This document shows positions 16,735 through 25,891 of a DNA stretch of 64,000 nt, in pieces (within the stretch, counting starts at the first letter, position 1; every line of letters starts with the position of its first letter). The stretch lies in the NCBI RefSeq assembly GCF_965225875.1, contig NZ_CBDDBS010000002.1:434001-498000 (forward strand), read 5' to 3'. Under the pieces are notes generated by a model that ran no database searches, was not told the origin of the DNA, and was given only the letters and a program-made list of their open reading frames with translations. This DNA comes from Haliscomenobacter sp965225875. Its GTDB lineage: Bacteria > Bacteroidota > Bacteroidia > Chitinophagales > Saprospiraceae. The position numbers and the translations under genes were made by a program.

Positions 16735-17122
16735 ATTAATGAAATTCAATCCCAGGTATTTTGTTTATACCATTTTGCTTTTCGTCACCGAAGTCCTCAT
16801 TGCCCTCTTCGTTCACGATCAATTCATTCGCCCTTACATCGGCGATTTTTTGGTGGTGATCCTGATTTATTGCTTCGTCAAATCATTTTTGAATACACCC
16901 GTGGTGCCTACGGCATTGGGCGTTTTGGTATTCGCCTATACCGTTGAGTTGTTGCAATATTTCCGCATTGTTGAAGTGTTGGGATTACAACATTCCAGAG
17001 CTGCGCGCATCATCATTGGCAGCTCATTTGAGTGGCAGGATATATTGGCTTATACTTTGGGGATTTTGATGGTAATTTTGATAGAAAAAAGAAATACACT
17101 ATTCAAAAAATCAAGGCTTTAA
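16727..17122 (+). CDS. DUF2809-family small membrane protein
   Basis: A 131-aa protein with four predicted transmembrane helices (about residues 10-30, 38-56, 62-80 and 105-122) and the family features F-A-Y-.-V-E-.-.-Q and a C-terminal W-Q-D-I-L-A-Y-T-.-G. DUF2809 proteins are small integral membrane proteins of unknown function, some resembling VanZ-like folds. The ATG used here overlaps the preceding gene by 8 bp; a second ATG at 16739 gives a start four residues later and is also possible. The overlap implies translation coupling with the lactate monooxygenase-like gene, but no functional link is known. Confidence 0.8.
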   Translation: MHKLMKFNPRYFVYTILLFVTEVLIALFVHDQFIRPYIGDFLVVILIYCFVKSFLNTPVVPTALGVLVFAYTVELLQYFRIVEVLGLQHSRAARIIIGSSFEWQDILAYTLGILMVILIEKRNTLFKKSRL

Positions 17123-17156
17123 GGTAATGTTTCTATCATGCGACTACACCTTTTAT

Positions 17157-17246
17157 TCACCACAAAGACACAAAGACACGAAGACACAAAGTCCGGTTAA
17201 TCAGAAAATTTGCACTTTGTGCCTTTGAGCCTTTGAGCCTTTGTGG
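17157..17246. repeat. Imperfect long inverted repeat between convergent genes
   Basis: A left arm of repeated CACAAAGACA-type units (17157-17194) pairs imperfectly with a right arm of repeated GCCTTTGAGC-type units (17211-17246), loop about 16 nt. It separates the convergent DUF2809 and thioredoxin-like genes and probably acts as a bidirectional terminator. Each arm is itself an internal 9-11 nt tandem repeat. Confidence 0.75.
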
Positions 17247-17281
17247 CAAAAAATAAAAATGTTTGTTAGTCTAGCTTCCAC

Positions 17282-17788
17282 TCACTTCCCCTTCTTCTGA
17301 TACGTCTTCGGATCAATCGCCTTTGGCGACCAATGGTTAAAAAACTCCAATACAGCAGCCGTACTGTGGCCTTTGCCCTGTTCCAGATAGGCGCTATTTT
17401 GGGTATGTAGGCGATTGCCTTTACCATCCAGAATTACAAATACAGGGAAGCCAAAACGCTCAGGGTAACCAAGTGATGCCAGAATTTCTTCATTTTTATT
17501 CTCCGGACTGTAATTCAAATGGTAAGGGATGAAATTTTTCTCCAAGGCCGTTTTGAGGGTGTCATTGGTAGTCACTTTGTTGTGAAAAAGAATGCACCAG
17601 CCGCACCAATTGCCACCAATTTGTAGCAACACGTGTTTGCCCTCTTTGGCCGCCTGCTTCACCGCAGCTTCGATGTCGGCTTTGGCATCCGCAGCGGGAT
17701 TGTACAATTTGGGTTTGGCCGTTTCTGCATTTTGGGCATTAGCCAGCGAAGCGATGCTCAGGAAGAGCAAAAAGATCAGGTTTTTCAT
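17282..17788 (-). CDS. Exported thioredoxin-fold protein
   Basis: A 168-aa protein with a signal peptide (MKNLIFLLFLSIASLANAQ), so it works in the periplasm. The mature part is a thioredoxin fold of the DUF255/thioredoxin-7 type: active-site C62-G-W-C65 in GGNWCGWC, then a long helix and the cis-proline loop G-F-P-V-F-V at about 130. The family serves as disulfide reductases or isomerases for exported proteins. It is monocistronic, convergent with DUF2809 and divergent from the S41 peptidase gene, so no particular partner is implied. Confidence 0.88.
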   Translation of the reverse strand: MKNLIFLLFLSIASLANAQNAETAKPKLYNPAADAKADIEAAVKQAAKEGKHVLLQIGGNWCGWCILFHNKVTTNDTLKTALEKNFIPYHLNYSPENKNEEILASLGYPERFGFPVFVILDGKGNRLHTQNSAYLEQGKGHSTAAVLEFFNHWSPKAIDPKTYQKKGK

Positions 17789-17944
17789 GTCTTATTCGGT
17801 TAATGCACGAAAATACTATTTCTATCTGCAATCCTCGATCAAAAAAATCTGTCTTTAGCTGTAACTATTAAGTCAACATTTTAGTCTACGCCATACTCGC
17901 CTGCTCTATCGTCATTCTACGCTGTTTCTAAAACCATTTATACC

Positions 17945-19333
17945 ATGAAAGTATTTTTCCCATTGTGCCTTATGATGGCATTCAGCAGTATGCTTTTTGC
18001 ACAAGCCGATCCCTGCACCTGTGCAGAAAATGTTGAGCGCATGTACCAAAAACTGGAAGCCAATTACATCGCCTATCACCTGACCAAGGACAAAATTGGC
18101 CCAAGCTATCAAGCCAGGAAACTCCAGTATCGAGCCTTGGCAGCTAAAACTCCTTTAAACAGCTGTGCCAAACTCATGCAGGCTTTTTTGAGTTTTTTTA
18201 AAGATGGGCACCTCTTTGTAACTGAGTTTCCGAAGTTACCCGAGGCAGAATTGAGCGCTTCCAAAGCGCTGATTAAGGCTCAAAAAGTCGATTTACAAAA
18301 GCTCAATCCTGGCAATAAAACGGGTATCGAAGGCTACTGGACGGATGGAACTTCCAAATTCGCCATCCTTAAAAACAGCAACCCAAAAATCCCCTTCAGT
18401 CATGTTGCAGTCGTGCTTGAAGCTCCCGATAGCAGCAAAGCTGGTGAAGTCAAGATGGGCGTAAGCCTCAGCAATGGACTATGGGAAGGCCTCTACTACA
18501 CCAACGCCTATGCCCCGCGCTACGTCAAAATCACGCCTTACAAAGACAATCAACTCTTATCCATCTGGGGTGGCTTTACCTGGGGGAAATTATTGGATAA
18601 AAATGCTCCGCTGTATGACCCTACCCTACCGAGTGTCAAAAAACTGGATGATCAAACGATATTGCTTACCATCCCTTCATTCCTGATTGACAAAAAACAG
18701 TTTGATGCAGTGGTGATGGGGCATTTTAAGGAATTGACCGAAACGGAATACCTCATCATCGACATTCGGGGCAATACCGGAGGCAATGGCATCTATTTCG
18801 ATTTGTTGGGTTTGTACTACGAAAAACCGGCTCTGAGTCAAGTCGGTTTTGCCATCGCTTCAGCTGATAACCTGGACTATTTTAAAAAATTTGCTACCTC
18901 CCGCAGCAATGACCCCTATGCTCCAGTGGTGGCAGCCATGCAGGAAGAAATGGGCAAAATGGTGAAGGGTCCGGCATTTGGGCCACTTGAACTGAAGCCC
19001 TTGCCTTCCAAACTCAAAAAAGTAGTCATCCTCACCGACCGGGGCAACATGAGTGCCGCCGAAACCTTCATTTTGTATTCCAAAGGGGTAAGCAGCAAGG
19101 TCGTCACGATGGGTGAAAACACGGGTGGCGTGGTCGATTACAACAACATCAACATGGTCAGTTTGGGCTGCGAAACCCAGGGTATCTTTTTTGGCTATCC
19201 AACTTACAGCCTAAACGATGCAGTGCATTTGGGTAAAGGGTACAATCAAACTGGAATTGTTCCAGATGTGCGGATAGATGTCAAAATTGTGGATAAAATT
19301 GGCTTTGCCCGGCAGTATTTGCAAAAGCAGTAA
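17945..19333 (+). CDS. Exported S41-family (C-terminal processing-like) serine peptidase
   Basis: A 462-aa protein with a signal peptide ending in FAQA near residue 20. The peptidase core carries the S41 hallmarks: DIRGNTGGNG (about 277-286) and LTDRGNMSAAETF with the probable nucleophile S370. A canonical PDZ domain is not apparent in the first 250 residues, unlike CtpA-type enzymes, so this belongs to the PDZ-less S41 proteins common in Bacteroidota. It probably cleaves peptides or degradation products in the periplasm. The MFS gene that follows starts 66 bp after its stop. Confidence 0.86.
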   Translation: MKVFFPLCLMMAFSSMLFAQADPCTCAENVERMYQKLEANYIAYHLTKDKIGPSYQARKLQYRALAAKTPLNSCAKLMQAFLSFFKDGHLFVTEFPKLPEAELSASKALIKAQKVDLQKLNPGNKTGIEGYWTDGTSKFAILKNSNPKIPFSHVAVVLEAPDSSKAGEVKMGVSLSNGLWEGLYYTNAYAPRYVKITPYKDNQLLSIWGGFTWGKLLDKNAPLYDPTLPSVKKLDDQTILLTIPSFLIDKKQFDAVVMGHFKELTETEYLIIDIRGNTGGNGIYFDLLGLYYEKPALSQVGFAIASADNLDYFKKFATSRSNDPYAPVVAAMQEEMGKMVKGPAFGPLELKPLPSKLKKVVILTDRGNMSAAETFILYSKGVSSKVVTMGENTGGVVDYNNINMVSLGCETQGIFFGYPTYSLNDAVHLGKGYNQTGIVPDVRIDVKIVDKIGFARQYLQKQ

Positions 19334-19399
19334 GTGGGATTTACCAGAGATGCTCAAGAACCGTATCTTGTGCCCACTTTCCAACAGGCACAAAAACAC

Positions 19400-20659
19400 A
19401 TGGCACAATCGCAACCAAAGGACGCTTACGAGGTACTCAAAATTGCCGATTACCGAAACTACCTCTTTTCCCGGGTGGCGGTTACTTTCGGGGTAAATGT
19501 ACTGGGGCCAACGGTGGGTTGGCAGATTTATGAAATAACCCAGGAACCCTTTGCGTTGGGTTTGATTGGTTTGGCCGAGTTTTTGCCTTTTTTGCTGGTG
19601 ACCTTGATTGGTGGCTACATTGCCGACATCTTTGATCGACGCAAAATCATGATTACGTGTATCAGTCTGTATACCATTTGTGCCTTTAGTCTGTACCTGA
19701 TTACCCATCAATTTCCTGAGGTACTTAATGAATACGGTGCTACACCCATCTACCTCATCATTGGGCTGACCGGCCTGATCCGAGGGTTTATGAGCCCAGC
19801 GCAGACAGCTTTTGCTGCGCAACTGGTTCCCCCCCAATTGTACACCAATGCCACCACCTGGAATACCATGACCTGGCAACTTTCCTCGATTGGCGGCCCC
19901 GCAGTTGGAGGACTTTTGTGCGCCACGAGCCACAGTGCCTGGCCAAGTTATGCCTTGGCAGCTGCCTTAGCCATGACGGGATTGGGCTTTATTTTATTGG
20001 TTCCCAGCAAACATGCGCCTCAACAAACGGAGGGAAAAAAGATGCCCCGCGAAGGTTTTTTGGTCAGCGTCCGTACGGGTTTGGATTTTGTATTTAAAAA
20101 CCAGATCATCCTGGCTAGCCTGGCCTTAGATATGTTTGCCGTTTTATTTGGGGGAGCTATAGCCTTGTTACCGGCCTTTGCCAAAGACGTTTTGGAGGTG
20201 GGTCCCGAAGGGTTTGGCGCGCTGCGCGCAGCTCCCGCAGTAGGGGCTTTCATCATGGCCTGGATTTTGGCCTATCGCCCACCCTTGGCCAATACGGGGA
20301 AAATACTGCTGGGTGCCGTGGCTGGTTTTGGCCTTTGTACCATTCTTTTTGCTGTTTCTAAATCCTTTTGGTTCTCCCTGCTGATGCTGGCGGGTACCGG
20401 CTTTTTTGACAACATCAGCATGGTGATCCGAGGTACCATCGTCCAGTTGTATACCCCCAATGAAATGCGGGGCCGGGTTTCGGCAGTCAACGCCTTGTTC
20501 ATTGGATCTTCGAATGAATTGGGAGCCTTTGAGTCGGGTCTGGCGGCGAAATTCATGGGGCTTGTGCCTTCCGTCATTTTTGGAGGAAGTATGACTTTGG
20601 TGGTGGTGTTGACGACGTGGTGGAAGGCGCCGAAGCTACGGGATATGAGTTTGCGGTAA
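19400..20659 (+). CDS. MFS transporter (MFS_3/EntS-like)
   Basis: A 419-aa transporter with about twelve hydrophobic segments. The loop between TM2 and TM3 reads GGYIADIFDRRKIM, the classic MFS G-x-x-x-D-R-.-.-R motif, and the second half has its counterpart around residue 360 (NEMRGRVSAVNALF). The subgroup resembles MFS_3/EntS-type exporters of small molecules. The ATG at 19400 is chosen over an in-frame GTG directly after the S41 stop because the extra 22 residues are polar and not conserved-looking. Co-transcription with the S41 peptidase is likely. The gene end is marked by a nested inverted repeat. Confidence 0.87.
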   Translation: MAQSQPKDAYEVLKIADYRNYLFSRVAVTFGVNVLGPTVGWQIYEITQEPFALGLIGLAEFLPFLLVTLIGGYIADIFDRRKIMITCISLYTICAFSLYLITHQFPEVLNEYGATPIYLIIGLTGLIRGFMSPAQTAFAAQLVPPQLYTNATTWNTMTWQLSSIGGPAVGGLLCATSHSAWPSYALAAALAMTGLGFILLVPSKHAPQQTEGKKMPREGFLVSVRTGLDFVFKNQIILASLALDMFAVLFGGAIALLPAFAKDVLEVGPEGFGALRAAPAVGAFIMAWILAYRPPLANTGKILLGAVAGFGLCTILFAVSKSFWFSLLMLAGTGFFDNISMVIRGTIVQLYTPNEMRGRVSAVNALFIGSSNELGAFESGLAAKFMGLVPSVIFGGSMTLVVVLTTWWKAPKLRDMSLR

Positions 20660-20692
20660 ACGGTTGTACAATTTTCAATATTTAGTGTTTAC

Positions 20693-20851
20693 GACCAGCG
20701 GCAGCGCCGCCAAACGTCTGTAGTATCTAGAACACGCAGTGCAGTTAAGGTGCGTAGCACCGCAACTTTTCTTCTGTTGCGGTGCTACGCACCTTAAAAT
20801 CTACCTTCGTTCCCTTTCCCCTACAGACGTTTGGCGGCGCTGCCGCTGGTC
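20693..20851. repeat. Nested perfect inverted repeats between convergent genes
   Basis: An outer perfect 31-bp inverted repeat (20693-20723 with 20821-20851) encloses an inner perfect 22-bp inverted repeat (20745-20766 with 20776-20797; 9-nt T-rich loop). Outer arms begin GACCAGCGGCAGCGCC. The pair sits between the convergent MFS and FAD monooxygenase genes and would form a two-part cruciform or a strong bidirectional terminator. Confidence 0.9.
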
Positions 20852-20937
20852 AACTCATTTGGCGCTATTGCTTGGATGTAACTTTTTGTCGCTTCGCCTT
20901 TATAAAACTTAGATTCAGACGACAACATTTCAACTTT

Positions 20938-22080
20938 TCAACTTAACCTAAACAAAGCCTCCATCTGCCGTTCACCCATCTTCTTCGGCGTAGCCGACAA
21001 TACCCAATTCCGCAAACGATGCCCCAAACTACCTCCCAAGTTGCTTATTTTCCCAAGCATAAAGGAAGTATTCACCACAAAATTCACCTTGGGCCGCCGG
21101 AATTGTTCGTAAGCAGCAAAAGCCTCCGAGACATTGTTGTAACGCTCCAGGTATTCCGCCAAATACCAGGCATCCTCAATGGCCTGACAACCGCCCTGTC
21201 CCATATTGGGTGTAGTGGCGTGGGCGGCGTCACCCAACAGCATAACCCGATCCTGATGCCATTTGGCGAGCGGCTTGAGGTCGTACAAGTCATCATGAAA
21301 AATTTCGGAATTCTTGGCTTTGGTGATCACTTCGGTATACATAGGCGGAAATTCCCTGAATTGCGCCTGCAAATAACTGAGCTGATCAGTTGTAGATACC
21401 TTAAAGCCTGGCTTGTGTTTTTCGGTATAATAAAAATAAACCTTGTTGGGTGCTACTTGAATCATGGCTACCCTTTTGCCCCCCGTTTTTGCCCACAATT
21501 CTTTGGCCTCATGGTGGGCTTCGAACTGGTGTTCGATGATGCCGCGCCAACAAGTGTGACTAGAGTACCGCAGTGGTTTTTCACCAAAAATGGCTTTCCG
21601 AGTTGCTGAGCGCAACCCATCCGCTCCGATCAATAAATCGGATTCGCCTTGGCTGCCATCTTCAAAAAAAGCTATTACTTTGCCCCCAGGAACTTGTTGG
21701 ATCGATTGAAGTCTTTTGTTCAGGTGAATGGTAGTATTGGGCAATTGTTGCAGCAAAACCTGTTGCAATTGCCCCCGGTGGATGGCCACGCTGGGTTCAC
21801 CAAATTTTGCCCGAATGGCCTGGATGTTCATCATTTGTAAAGGCCGCCCTAGGTGATCTGCAACGCCAAAGTAGTCGAGTACGTTACCAGCCTGGACAAT
21901 TCCATCTGCGAACCCCAATCTGCGGGCAATCTGCATGGCGTTGGAGGCCATAATGATGCCTGCCCCGATTGGGCGCAGTGCCGCGGCGGCATCGAACAAT
22001 TCAACCTGATGGCCCTTTTTTTCAAGTGCTATGGCCGCGGTAAGTCCGCCAATGCCTGCACCAATAATGTTGATCTTCAT
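20938..22080 (-). CDS. FAD-dependent aromatic-ring monooxygenase family protein
   Basis: A 380-aa flavoprotein monooxygenase. It has GAGIGGLTAAIAL at 7-19 (Rossmann FAD site), the middle GADGLRS motif (DG motif, near residue 162) and LLGDAAHATTPNMGQGGCQAIEDA (GD motif, about 280-303). The set defines the salicylate hydroxylase/PHBH-like group, which inserts one oxygen into aromatic or tetracycline-like substrates using NAD(P)H. The substrate cannot be read from the sequence. The gene is divergent from a TetR-family regulator across 84 bp, so it is likely repressed by it. Confidence 0.88.
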   Translation of the reverse strand: MKINIIGAGIGGLTAAIALEKKGHQVELFDAAAALRPIGAGIIMASNAMQIARRLGFADGIVQAGNVLDYFGVADHLGRPLQMMNIQAIRAKFGEPSVAIHRGQLQQVLLQQLPNTTIHLNKRLQSIQQVPGGKVIAFFEDGSQGESDLLIGADGLRSATRKAIFGEKPLRYSSHTCWRGIIEHQFEAHHEAKELWAKTGGKRVAMIQVAPNKVYFYYTEKHKPGFKVSTTDQLSYLQAQFREFPPMYTEVITKAKNSEIFHDDLYDLKPLAKWHQDRVMLLGDAAHATTPNMGQGGCQAIEDAWYLAEYLERYNNVSEAFAAYEQFRRPKVNFVVNTSFMLGKISNLGGSLGHRLRNWVLSATPKKMGERQMEALFRLS

Positions 22081-22101
22081 GAGTCGGTAGGTGTTTTTAA
22101 A

Positions 22102-22149
22102 TTTAGAACAAATGTACTAACTTTGCACGATTAGGTCAAGTGTTCTAAA
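22102..22149 (+). promoter_or_regulatory. TAnnTTTG promoter element flanked by a 9-bp inverted repeat
   Basis: Between the divergent FAD monooxygenase and TetR genes, TAACTTTG at 22118-22125 matches the Bacteroidota -7 consensus reading toward tetR. It lies between TTTAGAACA (22102-22110) and its perfect reverse complement (22141-22149), 30 bp apart. The arms could be operator half-sites for the TetR-family protein, or a stem. No convincing -33 element was found. Confidence 0.45.
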
Positions 22150-22164
22150 AATATTTTTCCCGAA

Positions 22165-22800
22165 ATGTCAAAAACGAAAGAAAGGATTCTCGAAAAAGCG
22201 CTGGAATTGCTCAATGAACAGGGGGTTGCTCAGGTAAGCATCCGCAGCATTGGAGATCAGCTAAACATGAGCCCTGGCAACCTGAGTTACCATTACGCCA
22301 ATGTAGATGTAATCGTAGAAGCCCTGTATTTTCGGCTCGTAGAGGAGCTGGATGCACTGATTGCAGAAAGTATGCAATTGGCCAGTACCCAGGGCATCAA
22401 CCTGCCATTTACCTACCATTCCATCGAGCATACTTTCTCCATTTTCCAGCGCTACAAATTTTTGATGCTGGATTTTGCGGACATCATGCGCAGGCACGAG
22501 CCCCTGAAAAAGCATTTCCGGGAACTGGCCAAAGTGCGCCAAAGCCAGTTTCTTCCCCTCATTGCAGCCTTACAAGCGGGTGGCTGGGTGCAACCCGAGC
22601 GATACCCGGCCCAATTCCAGGACTGGATTGAGCAAGCCTCTTTGATTGGCGATTATTGGATGGCAAGTGCCGAAATCATGCTGGATGGCGATTCAGATTA
22701 CAAACGCAAGCACTACGTTCGACTGTTTTTTGCTACCTTGGCCCCACATTTAACTGCACAGGGTTTGGAGGTTTACCACCAGCTCCTGGCCGATTCATGA
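22165..22800 (+). CDS. TetR/AcrR-family transcriptional regulator
   Basis: A 211-aa regulator. The N-terminal helix-turn-helix (about residues 5-52) shows the family pattern: KERILEKALELLNEQG, then VSIRSIGDQLNMSPGNLSYHY. The C-terminal half is a helical ligand-binding and dimerisation domain of the type found in Bacteroidota TetR proteins with a G-D-Y-W-M segment. It is divergent from the FAD monooxygenase (84-bp shared region with a candidate operator) and is followed after 10 bp by a GNAT gene. The layout suggests that it senses a substrate of the monooxygenase. Ligand unknown. Confidence 0.87.
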   Translation: MSKTKERILEKALELLNEQGVAQVSIRSIGDQLNMSPGNLSYHYANVDVIVEALYFRLVEELDALIAESMQLASTQGINLPFTYHSIEHTFSIFQRYKFLMLDFADIMRRHEPLKKHFRELAKVRQSQFLPLIAALQAGGWVQPERYPAQFQDWIEQASLIGDYWMASAEIMLDGDSDYKRKHYVRLFFATLAPHLTAQGLEVYHQLLADS

Positions 22801-22810
22801 GTTCAGACCA

Positions 22811-23299
22811 ATGATCACCATACAAACCTACCAACCCGAACACTGCCAAGGCATCATCGACTTGATTTTGCCCATCCAGCAAATTGAATTCAAGGTGCCC
22901 ATCACCCTTGATGATCAACCCGACTTGTTCACCATTCCCGAAGTCTACCAACAAGGTCGGGGCAATTTCTGGGTAGCCACCAGTGCAGAAAATCGGGTTA
23001 TCGGCACGATTGCTTTGATTGAATTCCCACCACACCGGGCTGCCTTGCGCAAAATGTTTGTAGCAGCTGAGTATCGGGGAAAAACGTATGGCCTGGCTCA
23101 ATCCTTGATGGATATAGCCCTGGAATGGTGTATTAAAAATGGCCTGAAAAGTATTTGGTTGGGTACCGTTCCCCGCCTTGAAGCAGCGGTTAAGTTTTAT
23201 GAAAAAAATGGCTTTGATCGGGTTGCCGCTGATGATTTACCGCTGGAATTCCCTCGGATGGCAGTAGATACGCTGTTTTTTGTCAAACAAGTCCACTAG
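22811..23299 (+). CDS. GNAT-family N-acetyltransferase
   Basis: A 162-aa acetyltransferase of the GNAT superfamily. The acetyl-CoA binding segment is LRKMFVAAEYRGKTYGLAQ (family R/Q-x-x-G-x-G/A), near residues 78-96, followed by helix alpha-3 (SLMDIALEW) and the C-terminal KFYEKNGF motif (near 138). The substrate is not predictable. The gene begins 10 bp after the TetR regulator stop and is probably co-transcribed with it. It is convergent with the LytTR regulator gene, with only 20 bp between stops and no visible terminator there. Confidence 0.87.
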   Translation: MITIQTYQPEHCQGIIDLILPIQQIEFKVPITLDDQPDLFTIPEVYQQGRGNFWVATSAENRVIGTIALIEFPPHRAALRKMFVAAEYRGKTYGLAQSLMDIALEWCIKNGLKSIWLGTVPRLEAAVKFYEKNGFDRVAADDLPLEFPRMAVDTLFFVKQVH

Positions 23300-23319
23300 T
23301 AGAAAAATGTTTCAATAGT

Positions 23320-24027
23320 TCAGGCCATCTCTTCCAAATACTTTAGAATTTCCTTTCTTCTGGAGCGGCTAATAGGAATAGTAGTATCATGAATAAAAAC
23401 GCAATGATGTTGCCAGCCCGTGATCGCTTTCAGGTTGATCACAAAACTGCGGTGAACTTGAAGGAAAGGAGGAAGGGGTAAATCTTCCAGCATTTCCGTT
23501 AAAGATTTGCGTTGAATCAGGATGCCTTGATGTTTTGTGTACACTTCAACGTAGACATGATCTGCCTTTAAGTACAAAATGTCTTCTGCTGGTACCAGGT
23601 ACATGTTCGCCCCATCATAGATACTGAGTTTGGTTTCATGGAGGTTTTGAGTCTCTTGTTTGTGCAGGGCAATTTCTATATTGGCATAAAGGGCTGAGGC
23701 CTGGATGGGTTTGGTTAAAAAAGACGCCGGAAAGGTTTGTTTGGCCTGATCAATATTCTTTTTGTCGGTTTGTGAGGTCAGGTATATAAAAGGTACCGGT
23801 TGGGTTTGCTGCTGAAGGAAGAGGGCCAGGTCAATCCCGGTTTTAGGCCCACTCAAACGAATATCAATCAGCACCATGTCGGGCTGCTCCGCTGTAAAAA
23901 GTTCTACCGCTTCCTCATAAGAAATGGCAATACCGCTCACCTGATACCCCTGCTGTTCCAGGTACCTTTGAAGCGTATCTGCAATTAAGATTTCATCTTC
24001 GACGATTAGAATCTTCCACTTTCTCAA
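23320..24027 (-). CDS. LytTR-family response regulator
   Basis: A 235-aa regulator: receiver domain in residues 1-122 with acidic pocket E10-D11 and phospho-acceptor D55 (MVLIDIRLSG), the TSQ switch and a KP motif near 106. A LytTR DNA-binding domain follows (about residues 137-235: EDILYLKADHVYVEVY, FLQVHRSFVINL, PISRSRRKEIL). LytTR regulators bind direct repeats upstream of targets. It starts 34 bp downstream of a HisKA_2 sensor kinase on the same strand, so the two make a two-component pair. Targets are not evident; the FISUMP lipoprotein upstream is divergent from the pair. Confidence 0.9.
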   Translation of the reverse strand: MRKWKILIVEDEILIADTLQRYLEQQGYQVSGIAISYEEAVELFTAEQPDMVLIDIRLSGPKTGIDLALFLQQQTQPVPFIYLTSQTDKKNIDQAKQTFPASFLTKPIQASALYANIEIALHKQETQNLHETKLSIYDGANMYLVPAEDILYLKADHVYVEVYTKHQGILIQRKSLTEMLEDLPLPPFLQVHRSFVINLKAITGWQHHCVFIHDTTIPISRSRRKEILKYLEEMA

Positions 24028-24061
24028 GATCGCATTGTTTAATGAATTGGATTCTCCTAAA

Positions 24062-25891
24062 TTAAACCTGAGCTAAGTTAAGCGCATTTTTTTCCTGAAA
24101 AAAAATAGTGTAACTGGCTCCTCCATCGTTTTGCGACTCCACACGCCCCCTTAATTGGCGAGCCATACTTCTGATCAAATAGGCCCCGAGGCCGCCTTCC
24201 CGCCCCTCTAAGTGGCCACTTGCAAAGCCAGGTCCATTGTCTTTGTAATACAAATAGAATCCATTTTGTTCGGGTTTTAACTGAATATCAATCAGCGTTG
24301 GGCTGCCCTTTTGATGTCCATATTTAAAACTATTGGTAATCAATTCATTCAGCATAATCCCAAGCGGAATCAGGGTGTCTAAATTGAAGAGCTGCTCCGG
24401 GATTTTTAGCTTAAACGTTGAGTCTTCCCGGGCCATGGCTTGCTGGAGGTGTGAACATAGTTTTTTGGTGTAATTCAAAAAGTCGACCAGTTGCCCTTCT
24501 TGTCCATGGTACAACACATCATGTACCGCAGCAATCGCATAGATTCTGGACGACATTGCTTCCAATCCATTGCGGGTGTTTTCGTCTTTGATGTCTTCTT
24601 TTTGCAGTTCCAACAAACTGATGATCACCTGGAGGTTGTTTTTCACCCGATGGTGAATTTCGCCTTGCAGCATGATCTGTTGTTCAAGGGAGTGAGACAG
24701 TTTATCGTTCGTTTCAAGAATGGTTTTAGACTGTTGCCTGGTAATCCGATTGGCTTTTCGCAAGCGCAAATAATAATACACCAAAATGCTGGTCAAAAAC
24801 AGGGTGATGCAGGCCATGATCAAGGCACCACGAAAGCGTTGTCGCTCCAAAACGAGGAGTTGTTCTTGTATTTTGAGTTGCTGCGTGCGCTGTTCGTCTT
24901 TGTATTTTTCGTCCACTTCTACCGCGCGATGGTGGTCTTGCAGTTCCATAAACAAAACCTTTTGCGACCAGCCCCGATTCGAATAAAAATAAGCAGAATC
25001 AAACCTGCCAACTTGTTTGAAAATCCCGCCCTTATTCAAATAGGCCTCGTGTAAAGTAGCATTTTTTTCATCTCCAACTGCTATCGACTGATAGGCAGTT
25101 ACAATAGCAGAATCGACATACAAGCTGGCTTTATGGTAATCCACCAATTTTAAATATAAGCCCACAATGTGCAGGTATTCTTCACTTAAGCTCTTATAAT
25201 TGTGCATTTTACGAAAAACATCCACTGATTGTTGATGGTAAGTGATTGCTGTCCGAGGTTGAGCCTCTTCTTCATAAAGCCCCATTAAGGTGTAGCCATC
25301 TGCGAGCAAAACTGGAAGATTGAATTTTTGGGCACTTTTGATGGCATCCAAAGCATAATACCTCACACTATCGGGATAGCCAAAGTTGTAATGCCAGGAT
25401 GCGCTAGTTATTGCCAAAGCAGGATATGTGGCACTTAAACCATGTAGAACAATCACGCTCCGAGCATCGTCGAGGTTGGTTTTGGCCTGATTTGGTCTGA
25501 GTAATTTTTGCTGCAACTGAGCCAAACCTAGGCAAGCCTCTGTATAGATCTGCCACTGACCTTTTATGCGACTTTGATCTTTTACGGTGTTGAGTATCCG
25601 CATGGCTTGCACATTCTGGTTGTCATCGGCATGCGCAATACCCAGATTCAAGTTTACATCTAAACAAAAAGAAGTATGGGTTAAATTTTGCTCTTCCAAT
25701 TGTTGGATGAGCGGTGAGAGATGATAAATCGCACTGTCGCTCCGGGATAAGTCAATGAGTTGTTTGGCCTTGCGTAAGGTTTGTTGCAATTGTACCGGGA
25801 CGAGTGCTTTGGATGATTGAGCCAACGCTGCCCATTTTATTCCCAGGAGCAGTATCATACTCATGAAAGTAAAAGTGAACAGCCTTCTCAT
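24062..25891 (-). CDS. TPR-containing HisKA_2 sensor histidine kinase
   Basis: A 609-aa membrane sensor kinase. A signal-anchor sequence at residues 5-25 precedes a periplasmic region of helical TPR-like repeats (about 30-340), then a transmembrane helix near 355-375 (LIMACITLFLTSILVYYYL). The HisKA_2 motif EIHHRVKNNLQVIISLL lies near residue 412. The HATPase domain follows: N-box MLNELITNSFKYG, G1 KDNGPGF, G2 GGLGAYLI. This TPR-TM-HisKA_2 layout with a LytTR partner is typical of Bacteroidota. The signal sensed is unknown, although TPR domains generally bind peptides or proteins. Confidence 0.89.
   Translation of the reverse strand: MRRLFTFTFMSMILLLGIKWAALAQSSKALVPVQLQQTLRKAKQLIDLSRSDSAIYHLSPLIQQLEEQNLTHTSFCLDVNLNLGIAHADDNQNVQAMRILNTVKDQSRIKGQWQIYTEACLGLAQLQQKLLRPNQAKTNLDDARSVIVLHGLSATYPALAITSASWHYNFGYPDSVRYYALDAIKSAQKFNLPVLLADGYTLMGLYEEEAQPRTAITYHQQSVDVFRKMHNYKSLSEEYLHIVGLYLKLVDYHKASLYVDSAIVTAYQSIAVGDEKNATLHEAYLNKGGIFKQVGRFDSAYFYSNRGWSQKVLFMELQDHHRAVEVDEKYKDEQRTQQLKIQEQLLVLERQRFRGALIMACITLFLTSILVYYYLRLRKANRITRQQSKTILETNDKLSHSLEQQIMLQGEIHHRVKNNLQVIISLLELQKEDIKDENTRNGLEAMSSRIYAIAAVHDVLYHGQEGQLVDFLNYTKKLCSHLQQAMAREDSTFKLKIPEQLFNLDTLIPLGIMLNELITNSFKYGHQKGSPTLIDIQLKPEQNGFYLYYKDNGPGFASGHLEGREGGLGAYLIRSMARQLRGRVESQNDGGASYTIFFQEKNALNLAQV

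Noticed and set aside
21019..21609. 196-codon plus-strand frame
   Set aside because: Antisense to the FAD monooxygenase, which has all family motifs in the other strand.
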